DNA of 64,000 nucleotides from Azorinus chamasolen (Eukaryota > Mollusca > Bivalvia > Cardiida > Solecurtidae). The stretch lies in contig OY755247.1 of NCBI GenBank assembly GCA_963576725.1, forward strand, positions 17,982,526-18,046,525, in the 5' to 3' direction. Under the pieces are notes generated by a model, which saw only the letters and a list, made by a program, of their open reading frames with translations, searched no databases and was not told where the DNA came from. Shown here piece after piece: positions 32,911 through 44,094 of this stretch (the first letter of the stretch is position 1; every line of letters begins with the position of its first letter). The position numbers were made by a program, and so were the translations under genes.

Positions 32911-33114
32911 CAGTCAAATCTCGATTATTCGAACACTAAAATACGTATAATTATCGATCTTTAAGACAGGTGGCAGCTTAATGCATGGTGAAAGTCATGC
33001 AGAAAGCTCCTAAAGGAGCTTTCTGCATGACTTTCACCATGCATTAAGCAGCCACCTGCCTAAAAGTGTCTAAACTCGTTTATACAAAAACTTCGAATAA
33101 TCGAGATTTTACTG
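32911..33114. mobile_element. Family D MITE, CGATTATTCGAA-end variant, intact
   Basis: CAGTCAAATCTCGATTATTC ... GAATAATCGAGATTTTACTG, flanked by TA. Hairpin GAAAGCTCCTAAAGGAGC with CTTTC, arms GCTTAATGCATGGTGAAAG / CTTTCACCATGCATTAAGC. Confidence 0.93.
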
Positions 33115-33117
33115 TAT

Positions 33118-33139
33118 TCGGATTAGCGAGGTTTTACTG
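33118..33139. repeat. Solitary family D terminal repeat
   Basis: A second right-end copy, GATTAGCGAGGTTTTACTG followed by TA, abuts the intact element and has no matching left end. Confidence 0.7.
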
Positions 33140-33264
33140 TAATATTATTTTGCAACCATTGATACAAACTGTGTAATTGCATTCTATATAAAAAACAAAT
33201 AGCATTCATAATATGGATACTAGGATGGTGCTGTCTACTGATTGTTTAATTTGCATTTGTATTA

Positions 33265-33425
33265 GATAGGGCATGTGCATCAGTCCCTCATGTTTCTCCC
33301 TATGCATATGTCGATGAATTCCTCCCACATAGTATACCGGAAGCATATAAATTTCCATTTATTCCCAGAAACCAGATAAGAAACCGCCAATTTGTAGGGA
33401 AATGAAGTAAATATCCATCTTCGGA
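33265..33425. repeat. Dispersed repeat P, copy 2
   Basis: CCTCCCACATAGTATACCGG, GCATATAAATTTCCATTTAT and CGCCAATTTGTAGGGAAATG align with 14950-15115. Confidence 0.6.
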
Positions 33426-33491
33426 CATGCATCACGTCTAGTGAGAAAGAATGATATATTCGTTAGACACATCAATGAAGCCATAAAATAG

Positions 33492-33720
33492 TTTATCCCA
33501 TTACCTCATAGGCTATTTTTAGATACAACCTCTTTGAATGAATCTACCAAAAATGAGCATCGACTAGAGAAAAGGAATTTTTCAGAACTGTGTAGTTTTG
33601 AAACCATTGTGACAAATAGAGCATTTGCTCCTGTGGAGCAAATGTCTATTTATCACAATGGTTTCACAAAGTAACTTTTACAGAGTCGTCAAAATTCGTC
33701 AATATGAGGGAATGGGTTGA
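33492..33720 (-). mobile_element. Family A MITE
   Basis: TTATCCCATTACCTCATAGG ... ATGAGGGAATGGGTTGA. Apex TTTGCTCCTGTGGAGCAAA. Confidence 0.92.
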
Positions 33721-33942
33721 CGGGCAATGTATGAAATTAATAATTCCATTTTATAAGATTTGTGTTTAAATTTGCAACAAAACGTATGAGTTTACTCGGG
33801 TTAACACAGTTACGCGCGAAAAATCTGTATGCATGGTTATTATTCACATTACCATTTTATTTCTTTATAAAAACTTCTTTTTCATGTATTGAATATGAAT
33901 ACTAAACCTGTGTAGTCTGAATAAATATGTCATTCCATCTCA

Positions 33943-34170
33943 TTAACCAATTACCTCATAGGTTATTTTAGATACAACCTCTTTGAATAAATCTACCGAA
34001 AAGGAGCATTAACTAGAGAAAAGGAAACTTTTAGAATTTTGTAGTTTGAAATCATTGTGATAAATAGAGAATTTGCTCCTATAGGAGCAAATGCTCTATT
34101 TATCACAATTGTTTCACAAAGTGACTTTTACAGAGTCGTCAAAAGTCGTCAATATGAGGGAATGTGTTAA
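33943..34170 (-). mobile_element. Family A MITE, perfect apex
   Basis: TTAACCAATTACCTCATAGG ... ATGAGGGAATGTGTTAA. Apex TTTGCTCCTATAGGAGCAAA. Confidence 0.94.
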
Positions 34171-34464
34171 AGTCGTCGCTCCTAAACATTAAAATGAACT
34201 GTCAGATTTGTTGAGAGAAGCGCTTCTTACGTTTGTTTGCAAACGATAGAACTCGTTCATTTATTTTGTATGTATTTTGTTTCTCCTTTATCTCCCTTAT
34301 CAGAGCCTATACCAGATTGGGCAAATTTTATAAATCTCACATAGAAATTAACACAGCAGCATCCAGTGAAAACAATGCTGTACACGCGGGCTGTGTTTAT
34401 TGTTTGATAACAGCAATGTAAAGATCCAAACGGGCCACCTCACTCTATTAGTAATTTCATGCAT

Positions 34465-34694
34465 GTAACCCATTTCCTCATAGGCTATTTTTTAGATCCA
34501 ACCTCTTTGAATAAAACTACCAAAAAGGAGCATTAACTAGAGAAAAGGAAACTTTTAGAATTTTGTAGTTCTGAAACCATTGTGATAAATAGAGCATTTG
34601 CTCCTTAGGAGCAAATGCTGTATTTATCACAATGGTTTCAAAAAGTGACTTTTACAGATGCGTAGAAAGGCGTATTTATGGAGGAAAGGGTTAA
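34465..34694 (-). mobile_element. Family A MITE
   Basis: GTAACCCATTTCCTCATAGG ... TATGGAGGAAAGGGTTAA. Apex TTTGCTCCTTAGGAGCAAA. Confidence 0.93.
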
Positions 34695-35008
34695 ACTATC
34701 TATTTCTTCGCAAATGTACGGATAAGGGTTGACAAAGGGTTCAACTGAAACATATAATGCCCATGTGTTCTTGCCTTTCAAGAATTTTAAGCCCGGAGAT
34801 GAAAACATTGTGTAAAATATGTGATGTCATTTTTTTCCATTTCAAATATAATGTCAAAAAGATATGACGTATTTTATACAATGTTTTTGCTGCTGTTCGT
34901 GGTTCGTCTTCCCCCTTTGTCCATGTTTACGATTACATTCGACGTTAGAAACAACTTTCTGTCATATCAATCCAGTCTGATGCAATTTATTACTATTGCG
35001 TTTTTTCT

Positions 35009-35415
35009 GTCCGTCTGTCCGATGTTTGGTCGTGCTTGTATATTACATTTTGGTAATTTTGCTGGGAACAATGTACAATCGGAAATGACTGAATGGCAGG
35101 TATGGCCGCACTGGTCAATAATGCAGGTACAGTGAAACCCCTCTAAACCGGACGCTAAATTTAGCATAAATATCGGTCTTGGATACAGGTGGCAGCTTAA
35201 TGCAGAGTGAAAGTCATACAGAAAGCTCCTCTAGGAGCTTTCTGTATGACTTTCACCCTGCATTAAGCAGCCACCTGTCTAAAAGTATCTAAATTCTTCT
35301 CTACTAGAATTCCGGTTTAGAGGGGTTTTACTGTACATGTATGGTCGCACTGGTCAATAATGAAGGTTGAATATGCACCGCTCAGTCTGTATTTCCTCAG
35401 CTGTTTGGGCAAAAC
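35009..35415 (-). repeat. Dispersed repeat K, copy 3, split by a family D MITE
   Basis: GTCCGATGTTTGGTCGTGC, TTTGCTGGGAACAATG and GACTGAATGGCAG lie left of the insertion; CAGTCTGTATTTCCTCAGC lies right. On the - strand the right part reads QTAEEIQTERCIF, close to copy 1. Confidence 0.6.
35130..35333. mobile_element. Family D MITE, CTAAACCGG-end variant, intact
   Basis: CAGTGAAACCCCTCTAAACC ... GGTTTAGAGGGGTTTTACTG with TA on both sides. Hairpin GAAAGCTCCTCTAGGAGCTTTC, arms TTAATGCAGAGTGAAAGTC / GACTTTCACCCTGCATTAA. A 26-bp near-repeat (ATGGYCGCACTGGTCAATAA...) lies on each side. Confidence 0.94.
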
Positions 35416-35849
35416 TCAAGCCAATTCAAGTCGTACAGCTGTTGATACTAATATATTTACTATCTTTGTTTAGAAGGAGATTTATTTGTATAAAACCTTT
35501 TTCTCTTATCGTATATATGAGTCACGATAGAGCCTTGTTTCGGCCCTTAATCTGTCCCTTCTGTGTATACCAGGACTTTTCCACAATCAATAGACAATAG
35601 ACATACACACTATATTTGCGTATTTCTATTCATGAAAAGCATTTATTTTGATGGTGCAAAATTACATGCACTTATGCTGTTCTAAATGGCACACGACACA
35701 ATGCATTCTTCATTTCAAACAATCTTTTTACTCCATTAATATTTATGTAAAAAAAATAATGACATCATGAATATTTATTAGCTGATATTTTATAATAGCA
35801 TTTGTACGCAAGATTGTTTTTGTAATGGCAGAAACCGAAGAATCATATA

Positions 35850-36270
35850 CAGTAAAACCTCGATCATTCGAAATTTCGTTATAAACGAATTTAGACCCTT
35901 TTAGGCAGGTGGCTGCTTAATGCATGATGAAAGTCATGCAGAAAGCTCCTAGAGGGATGGAATAAGGGTGAGGTTGGGCGCCCATAAACCGGTTTAAACC
36001 CCCGGTGACTTTTGTCACTGACCGTTCCAAGGCGGTACTTCCATCTTCCTCCTATTGTATGTTTGTTTTGTCTTTGTGCGTCTCTTGTTGTTTTTTCTAC
36101 CCATGTACATTTGCTGTTTCCTTGTGTTGCTGTTCGGGCGAGTGTTTGTTCTGTATGTGGTATTTCCTGCATGACTCATTTTTGTACTTTCACCATGCAT
36201 TAAGCTGCCGCCTGTCTTAAAGATCGATAATAATATGTATTTTAGTGTTCGGATAATCGAGGTTTTACTG
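35850..36270. mobile_element. Family D MITE with LINE fragment in its hairpin
   Basis: CAGTAAAACCTCGATCATTC ... GGATAATCGAGGTTTTACTG, flanked by TA. The left arm runs to GCAGAAAGCTCCTA. The right arm resumes only at CTTTCACCATGCATTAAGC. The apex and part of the stem are replaced by 234 bp of LINE 5' sequence. Confidence 0.9.
35954..36187 (+). mobile_element. LINE 5'-end-only fragment
   Basis: It starts GGGATGGAATAAGGGTGAGG and is almost identical to the reverse complement of 42912-43145, with only a few differences. It starts at the same base as the full element and stops in the 5' region near ATTTTTGTAC. LINE copies normally lose their 5' end; this one has only the 5' end. Confidence 0.9.
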
Positions 36271-36390
36271 TATATATTATTTCATAAGCAAACAGATCCT
36301 GATCAAACGGCGCATATAGGAAGCCGTCTGATCTGGGTCTACTTTATTTGCAGAGGCGTAGAATGGTGTTTTCATGAAGTAAAGGGTTAA

Positions 36391-36783
36391 TCTAAGACAT
36401 TAATTATTCTAAGAACTCCATACGTAGATAAATTGTCAAATGATAATCGTCGAATAACATGAAAGAATGACATTAGAGAAAGATCAAATCCATTTAATAA
36501 AGCCTGTCAAGTGTTGTTTTGGCAACGTTTTTGTGACCAAAATAGTTTTCGCATACTAAAGAGTAATGTAACTGAACTAATGCCAAGCCGTCTTGCAAAT
36601 TTGGTGATAACGGAAGTGTCGGCGCCTCTTCGCAACATCTTCTTTCCGGTACAAGAATGCGCCTTATTCACAGTAAAAGCTCTGCACTTTGTGGTTTTGT
36701 ATTAGAGTAAAAGTACAGCCGAACCTAGTGCTCTTATCTGCAAATTTAAAGGCACGCGTCAAAGTTTGATTTTGCAAAGTTAC
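36391..36783. other. Unassigned sequence
   Basis: No recognised feature. Confidence 0.4.
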
Positions 36784-37026
36784 TTAACCTTTTCACCGCC
36801 AATGTCGCATAAATGCACCACGACAAATAGTGCAGTCCCAGATCAGACGCCGCTTTTTCAAGGCGGCGTCTAATCAGGAACTTCACTTTTTGTCTCAATC
36901 TCTATTTCTATATCTGTGCTTTATTCCTTTTATTTGCTTTATTTATCTCTCTTCCTTATTGTACCAAATGATTTAACAAAAATTGAATTGCAGATGACAA
37001 TTAGAAAATTGGCGCCGAAAGAGCTA
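36784..37026 (+). mobile_element. Family C MITE
   Basis: TTAACCTTTTCACCGCCAAT ... TTGGCGCCGAAAGAGCTAG. Apex GACGCCGCTTTTTCAAGGCGG. The right TTAA is mutated. Confidence 0.9.
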
Positions 37027-37063
37027 GAAAATTACATTCCCGATTCGAAACACCAAAGCAAAC

Positions 37064-37277
37064 TTAACCATTACAGTGCGGGACGCGAGTCACTAATGTC
37101 CTTTGCAAACAGTGTATACCCAGATGAGAGGGCTCCTACAGGAGCCCTCTCATCAGGCTCTGCACTGTTTGTCATGTTACAGTTTCCTTTAGACAAAAAC
37201 CCCAAATAGTCTCCATAGGCTTAACCTGTTTGAATTTTGGAATAGTCCATTTGAAAACTCAGCATTGTAAGAGTTAA
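37064..37277 (+). mobile_element. Family I MITE
   Basis: TTAACCATTACAGTGCGG ... CAGCATTGTAAGAGTTAA. Hairpin GAGAGGGCTCCTACAGGAGC with CCTCTC, inside GCAAACAGTGTATACCC / CTCTGCACTGTTTG. Paired with 49140-49352. Confidence 0.88.
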
Positions 37278-37781
37278 ACAATATTGTTATCACAAGAATA
37301 GAATAGAAGTCAGAAAGGACATTTGGAAATGACAAGCGAGAGCGCACAGCAATATCGGAAGCACAGGTGAAATGCGCGCTCACACACGACCTTAATAATG
37401 AATTCTGTTATAAAACGTAAGGTTTTATAAATATGTACATATACATATTTGACTGTAATTGTTGTTTTGGCCATAAATTCAAGCGCGGAAAAATCTGGAG
37501 GGATTCTCACAAACTACATAGGAAACAAATATTAAAGGGTGATATATTTATATGTAGATACCTAGAAAGTTTACATTTTATAATCAAATTTAAAGCGGTA
37601 ATAGCATGCATATTCGTTTCGCTAATATTGCAACATCACACTCCAATGTCTACCTTTCAAGTTTCACCTGGTTGTTGATCATCATTTTTGCATAAGAGTA
37701 TACTGACTGTATTAACAGATGTTTGTATCTACATGTGGCTTAATTCATTTGTGTGCTAAAATGCTTCATAACTGACTTTGT
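37278..37781. other. Unassigned sequence
   Basis: No recognised feature; open frames under 100 codons lack motifs. Confidence 0.4.
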
Positions 37782-38010
37782 TTAACCAATTCCCTCATAT
37801 TGACGACTTTTGACGACTCTGTAAAAGTCACTTTGTGAAACCATTGTGATAAATAGAGCATTTGCTCCTATAGGAGCAAATTCTCTATTTATCACAATGG
37901 TTTCAAACTACAAAATTCTTAACATTTCCTTTTTCTCTAGTTAATGCTCCTTTTCGGTAGACTTATCCAAAGACGTTGGGTCTAAAAATAGCCTATAGGC
38001 AATGGGTTAA
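37782..38010 (+). mobile_element. Family A MITE
   Basis: TTAACCAATTCCCTCATATT ... CTATAGGCAATGGGTTAA. Apex TTTGCTCCTATAGGAGCAAA followed by TTCTC. Confidence 0.93.
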
Positions 38011-38471
38011 AAGTGATAACCATTTTAAATCAGTGTGCATTTCTGTTGAGTTTATTGTAAACTGAGAGCATCCGAAATCAGAGATTATATGAATTCATCC
38101 TCGGTGTTGTTTTTTTTGTTTTTTTGTTGTTGTTTTTTGTTTTTTTTAATCGTTTATTATCCCCGTAATTGGTGTATGAGGGTCGGGGAACCATCCCTCT
38201 CTACACCTCACAAACACATATAACATGTTATATTATATACACATTTGAAATATTATACATGTTTGCTCAAAGAGTGAATTTAAAACATTTACAGGACCCT
38301 CAAATACCAAAGGGGATAAATAAAAAACAAAAGGGAACAAAAGCACAAAAAAAAACTGAAAAAAGAGCTTTGCAAATTAAGGAAAAAAGATAACAAAAAA
38401 AACTCTGTGGCCAGTATATTTTAGTGTTAAAGATCTTTTTGTTGTTTGCTGCAGATATTTGTATATTTTTT

Positions 38472-41146
38472 TTAACTTATAAAATGTATTACTTTATCCC
38501 AGCTATTTTTAAATTCTGTTTCTTTGTTTTTTGCCAAAGCTACGTTATGTGCAATATTGTATTTAAAAGAGATATACCTCTTTAGACCGAGTAAAGTAGG
38601 CATGTTGTCTTTACTACTACATTGAAAAAGGTACATTTTAATAAAAATAATAATGTTATTTTTTGCTATGTCCATATCGGCTAAATAACAGAAAATTATA
38701 ACATTGGCATTTATCGGAAGAAAAGGGCTGTCTTCAAAAGTCAAGAAGTCTGTTATGATGGACTGACGGATAGGGCAATGCCAAAATAGATGTTCGATGG
38801 TTTCTGGTTCTGTTTTACAAAAATTGCAATGCCTATTTTCCGACAGCTTTATTTTATGCAGGAAATAGTTTGTTCCTAAGATGCGGTGTAGAATTCTCAC
38901 TTGAAACCATTGCATAAAGGAATCATATGAAATTGAAAAAGGCAAACTGAAAATCTTTCTCCAATCAGTTATAGTTAAGTTTTTGCACGAGTCTAATTTG
39001 GTACACCATGCGGTTTTACATGCTGGTTGCTCAGGTGATTTATTTAGGCAGTTATACATTGGTTTCGAACCTTTTTCCTCTCTGAATAGAATGTTGATGT
39101 AAGGGGGAATAAAAGGTCGTTGTAAATCAGTTAATTCTGATATACTTAAATTAATTGATTTAAATAGTTTTTCTATCGCTAATTTCATGCCACGATATAT
39201 TAAATGGTTGGTTTGTAAACCGTAAGTTTGGTTCAGTTCATCAAGGCTTATTATAGAGTTTCGAGCATTCAAAATATCTCCAATGCAATTTATTCCTGCA
39301 TTGTACCATGTTTTTAAAAATACGCTCTTTTGTGCAATTAAAATATGTTCATTGTAAAATAGAGGATAATGTTTAATTCTGTCTTTTTCAATTTCCTGAC
39401 ACTTGATCAGGTTTGAAAATGCTTTAAAAGTATCTGACCAGAACATATTTGTGCATTTTCGAGAAAGAGCTTCAAAAACGTGTGCTCCAGAATGAAAAAC
39501 TTTATTAATATCTACAGTTGACTTTATTATGTCTGACCAACCTCCAGTTTTCAAAATTAAACGCTTCATCCATGTAGTTTTTAGAGCATTTTTAAAAGCA
39601 CTCAGATTTATCATTCGAAGCCCGCCATAAGCATATTCTTGTACAATAACGGATCTTTTTAGTTTGTCTTTACCATTCCAAATGAAATCGTACAGTATAC
39701 TGTTTAGTTTTTTCAAAAGTTGCTCCGAAGGGTTTGGAAGAGCCAAAAAAATGTGATTAAGTTTTGCTATCAAGAGACTTTTAACAACTGCAATTTTACC
39801 TATCGGTGTCAGTATTCGCCTTTTCCAGTGTTTTATTGTATTTTCAATTTCCATTAATTTTGCGTTGAAATTTAAGCCTATCATTTTTCCAGGTCTACGT
39901 GGAAATGTATCCCTAACATATGAAATTGCTGCTGATTCCATGCTAATTTCCATTTCGTTTTTATAGTATCTGAACTGTACCTTTTCTTACCAATCCATAC
40001 GATCTTTGTTTTGTCAAAATTTATATTTAGTCCAGAGTAGTTTGAAAAGTGTGTCAAGAGTTTCATTTAAGGACTCGTCTGATCCATCAAGGGTAAAACT
40101 TGTGTCGTCGGCAAACTGGGATAGTTTGTGTTCTATCTTATTAATAGTTATGCCTGTTATATTACTATTTGATCTTATCTTGATTGATAAAATTTCAGCG
40201 CATAGAATAAATATATAACATGATAAAGGATCGCCCTGCCTGCAGCCGCGCTCAATCCTAAAAAATCTGAAAGGAATCCACACTGTGTTACACTTGATTT
40301 CGCATCTGCATAAAACAACTTAAACCATTTTTGTATTGAAACACCAAAATTGAAGTGTTTTAAAGTTTTGTTTACAAAGGTCCATGACAATGAGTCAAAA
40401 GCCTTTTCAACATCAATAAGTAACAACATACCCGGAAGCTCAAACTCTTCTGTGTAGTGCATTATATCGTATACAAGCCGTGTGTTTTCTCCAATGTAAC
40501 GCCCTTTAATAAATCCTGTTTGATCTGTATGAATTAATTTTGGTAATAATGATTTGATTCTATTTGCTATACATCCAGTACCAATTTTATACACCGTGTT
40601 TAATAGAGTGATGGGTCTCCAATTTTTAAGGTAATGTCTTGATTTGTCTACTTTTGGAATACATGTAATTAGACCTTGCGTTTGAGTACAGGTCAATTTG
40701 TTTAAGCAGTATGCTTCATTTAAGGCCCTTAAAACAAAATTACCAATTTGTTTCGAAATACTTTATAAAAGTCAGCTCCAAATCCCGAGGTGCCAGGGCT
40801 TTTATTATTTTTCATATTCTTTAAAACAGTTGTTATCTCATTTAGCGTTAGTTTTCCTTCAATACTGTTTGACTCAGAATCTGTTAATTTTGGGATACTC
40901 GTATCAGTAAAGTATTGTTCAAAGTCTTCATCATTTAAATTTGAATGTTTCTTCTTATATAAAGATTCATAAAAAGATTTAACTTCTTTCAAAATATGTT
41001 GCTGATTTGTTATTTCGATTCCATCTTCCTTGAAAATTGTGCTTATTGTTTTTGTTGCTGCATGCATTTGTTCTAATTCACAAAGGAATTTAGTTGGTTT
41101 CTCTCCTTCCGCTATCCACTGCACCTTTGATCTTATGATATAAGCT
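38472..41146 (-). pseudogene. LINE reverse transcriptase and C-terminal region, frameshifted
   Basis: Segments in different frames continue the endonuclease: 41124-40729 (SPGTSGFGADFYK), 40696-40270 (NWRPITLLNT, LLIDVEKAFDSLSW), 40283-40050 (RGCRQGDPLS and the catalytic FADD at about 40115-40104), 40066-39925, then a 493-codon frame 39953-38472. The last part has a CCHC zinc knuckle (C376, C379, H388, C393 of that frame). Frame changes lie near 41145, 40738, 40270, 40050 and 39925. All key RT blocks are recognisable, so decay is by small indels, not deletion. Confidence 0.9.
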
Positions 41147-42233
41147 TTTGGATTTGGTTCAGCTGACTAGAAAGGTTATTGTACTCTTCTGAATTTTTCT
41201 CAGTCAAATTTGATTCTAATTCTTTGAGTTTGGATATGATATTATTTTCATTATCTTGTATTTGTTTTTTCTTAAAGGAGCCATATGATATAGACTTTCC
41301 CCTTATTTCCATCATCAAGGTCTCAAGAAAAAGCTGATCACTAATTATAAATTGTATTTCATCAGTTGGTATATTTGTAATATTTTGCATATTATAAATA
41401 GGCACCGCATATTGAATAACTATTTCCTCAATTTTCTTGTTAATTATATCAATGTATGTCTTATCCGTTAGCAGTGCATTGTTGTGCTTCCACAATCCGG
41501 AACCATGTTGAAAATGATTGAATTGAAAAGCGGTTTGAATAATGGAATGATCAGACTGAAAACTATGTTCTATTGATGAGCTATGTGTCATTACTGCAAG
41601 CGGTGGGGATACCAGAAAGAAATCCAACCTGGCTTGTTGCAACGGTTTATGCTTTCTCCATGTATATAATTTTGCTTCTGGAAAATACTCGCGAAATGGA
41701 TCACTAAGTTGTCTGTTTGATATATGTGCTAGTAATGTATCACGCGACTTTTTATTACCTATCGTTTTATAATTAAAATAGTCCATTTGAGGATCTATGA
41801 CTAAATTAAAATCCCCGCAAATGACATAGGAAATGTTTCCTAACTTATCTATTGTATTAAAAATGTGGTTATAAAAAGATGGATTATCTGTATTTGGCCC
41901 ATAAAGCGATACAAGCGTAAAACGCTGATCATCTACAGTCAAATCAATAATCACGTAATTGCCATCGGTATCTGCTATAACATTGTGTATTTTATAATCC
42001 ACCTTAGAAAACATAATAGCAACACCTCTACTATTTGAACTGCAACAGCTTAAGAAAACCTCTGAACCCCATTCCGAGTAAATTGTTTTGTACATATCCA
42101 GGGTAAAATTCGTATCCTGGAGACAATAAATATTATAATTTAATTTTTTCAGATGCTGTAACACTTTCAATCTTTTCGACTTGGTGTGGATTCCTCTACA
42201 GTTCATTGAAGCAATTTTTAAGCCATTATTCAT
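41133..42233 (-). pseudogene. LINE apurinic/apyrimidinic-type endonuclease domain
   Basis: The 366-codon frame is the N-terminal part of the LINE polyprotein, which nicks target DNA to prime reverse transcription. Metal- and DNA-binding motifs are visible: N11 in SMNCRG, LQDT at 38-41 (Asp where most endonucleases of this fold have Glu), GDFN at 140-143, RLDFFLVS at 202-209 and SDHS at 227-230. The domain itself is open. A frameshift near 41145 separates it from the reverse transcriptase, so the full polyprotein cannot be made. The start Met is the first in the frame and lies directly before the motif-containing region. Confidence 0.88.
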
Positions 42234-43145
42234 TCAATTTCAAAATTGAGCATAAACAATATTTAATAGACATACTTGGACTAAAAACATCAAGTTTAGA
42301 ATATAAAACATACTGGCCATCAGATTGAGAAAAATAACAGTATAACACATGAATATACATATGAATAACCACAGAAAAAAATACAGATTACCATTCAAGA
42401 AAATTATATCAACAAAATTGACAGTGAACATTTGAGTTGAGCCTTGAACATAGAAGACAATAAGAATACTCTTGTCGCCGAGTTCGAAATAAGGTGAAGG
42501 ACAAATACAAATAGGGCCGCCTAAATCACCGGTGACAGGCATAGATGCACAACCCATTATGCTATTTTGGCTACCCGTAACATCTTAACTAAATTAATAC
42601 AAGATCACTGTACCAAGAACTGCATTTTTCCTAAACGATTAGAAAAACTCCTATGAAATATATGGCAGAGTTTTGGATATTGCACCACGTAATCAACATA
42701 TGACTGAAAAGTACGTGCCATTAAGTCACCAACCAATAACTATGACAGTCAGGGAGAGGACAAATGGAAATATGCAGAAGAAAAAACGCAAGTTTTCCAA
42801 GCTGCCAAAGAACCATAAATCGTATGAAATGCAAGTCATCCTTGTGTCCCTATGCTCTACACAACCAACTATTTGAGATAAAAAAAAACCCACATGTTCT
42901 GCGTAATAAAAGTACAAAAATGAGTCATGCAGGAAATACCACATACAGAACAAACACTCGCCCGAACAGCAACACAAGGAAACAGCAAATGTACATGGGT
43001 AGAAAAAACAACAAGAGACGCACAAAGACAAAACAAACATACAATAGGAGGAAGATGGAAGTACCGCCTTGAAACGGTCTGTGACAAAAGTCACCGGGGG
43101 TTTAAACCGGTTTATGGGCGCCCAACCTCACCCTTATTCCATCCC
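42234..43145 (-). promoter_or_regulatory. LINE 5' region
   Basis: About 910 bp between the element 5' end and the endonuclease frame. It carries GGCGCCCATAAACCGG and the palindrome GGTTTAAACC near the start. It presumably holds an internal promoter, but no defined motif can be assigned. Open frames here are shared with the 5'-only copy and look accidental. Confidence 0.5.
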
Positions 43146-43326
43146 CATCCTAAAAGACAAACAGTGTAAATAAACGTATCCCCTCTCCGACTAATCTACA
43201 ACAACCGCGACAGCAAATACAATGGTAAAGTGCATGTATAACAAAAAAACATTTAATTGAACATACTGTATCCACCTATCGCTAGTGTACTCAATGATTG
43301 AGCTGCACACAGAGTAACTGTAGAAA

Positions 43327-43486
43327 AGTAATAAAGGGTACGACAAAAATGAAATAGTACAGATATCCGACGTTCTCCTTCCATTTCTGGATTTAAGAGG
43401 TCGCCAAGTAATAAAGGGTACGACAAAAATGAAATAGTACAGATATCCGACGTTCTCCTTCCATTTCTGGATTTAAGAGGTCGCCA
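43327..43486. repeat. Tandem duplication, 2 x 80 bp
   Basis: Unit AGTAATAAAGGGTACGAC ... AAGAGGTCGCCA occurs twice with no gap and essentially no differences, about 180 bp outside the LINE 5' end. Confidence 0.93.
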
Positions 43487-43879
43487 ATCAATATCTCTAA
43501 TTAATATGAAGGAAAATTAAATCAATATCTCTAACCAATACTAAGAAAATTGAACTTGCACTAAAAGTGTACAAATCGGGGAACAAGCATAGTTTACAAA
43601 GGGAGGCAACTCCAAACCGTTGCTTTCATAGCTATAGCCAGTGTACATAACACTTTCACTAGTCTTAGTATACGTATTATGCATACGGAATTCGAGATAA
43701 AATGCATCAGTAGCAAGTGACTAATTTTCCAAACAAAAAGTATGAAAAACGGAAAAGCCTAAAACATATCTGACGCTAAAGTTCTGGACCTTATGTATTG
43801 CACTTATATGATGCTTATTCCGTGCCTATTTTTAGGTTATCTGCATCATTAAAAAGAGTAGCTGTCGGGATATAACTGT

Positions 43880-43975
43880 GTTTATGGAAGGACGACCAGA
43901 CAAAAACGAACGGACAGACGTACGAACGGACGACCAGACGATGCGAACGAACAGAAGTACGCACGGAAGTCTGTT
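43880..43975. repeat. GACGGAC/CGAACGGA-rich low-complexity repeat
   Basis: Short units such as GAACGGACGACCAGACG recur irregularly. Confidence 0.6.
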
Positions 43976-44094
43976 TCCATTTTACACTCAAAAGTTGTTT
44001 TGGAGGGTATACTACACATAACTAAATCGCAAATCCCTCGAACGAAACGAAAGCAGAGGGAAAGCGTAGGTATGTGTATGAGAAAGTACAAAAC

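Larger units (their letters stand above)
35727..36390 (-). mobile_element. Family B MITE split by a family D element
   Basis: Left TTTTACTCCATTAATATTTA, TAATGACATCATGAATATTT, GGCAGAAACCGAAGAATC. It resumes at 36271 with TATTATTTCATAAGCAAAC, hairpin GATCAAACGGCGCATATAGG and right end CATGAAGTAAAGGGTTAA. Confidence 0.87.
38102..43145 (-). mobile_element. L1/Tx1-type LINE retrotransposon, full length but inactive
   Basis: Read on the - strand it starts GGGATGGAATAAGG (43145) and ends in an A-rich tail (38102-38152) preceded by AATAAA (38153-38158). AGGATG on the - strand (CATCCT at 38096-38101 and 43146-43151) flanks both ends as a 6-bp target duplication. About 900 bp of 5' region precede an endonuclease frame and a reverse transcriptase with frameshifts. 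No ORF1 is visible. L1/Tx1 placement rests on the order endonuclease-RT-CCHC and on RT motifs such as DQTGFIKGRYIGEN. Confidence 0.9.

Noticed and set aside
42726..43169. Open frames up to 122 codons, duplicated at 35891-36220
   Set aside because: They are frames of the LINE 5' region seen in both copies; the residues are low in complexity and both strands are open equally.
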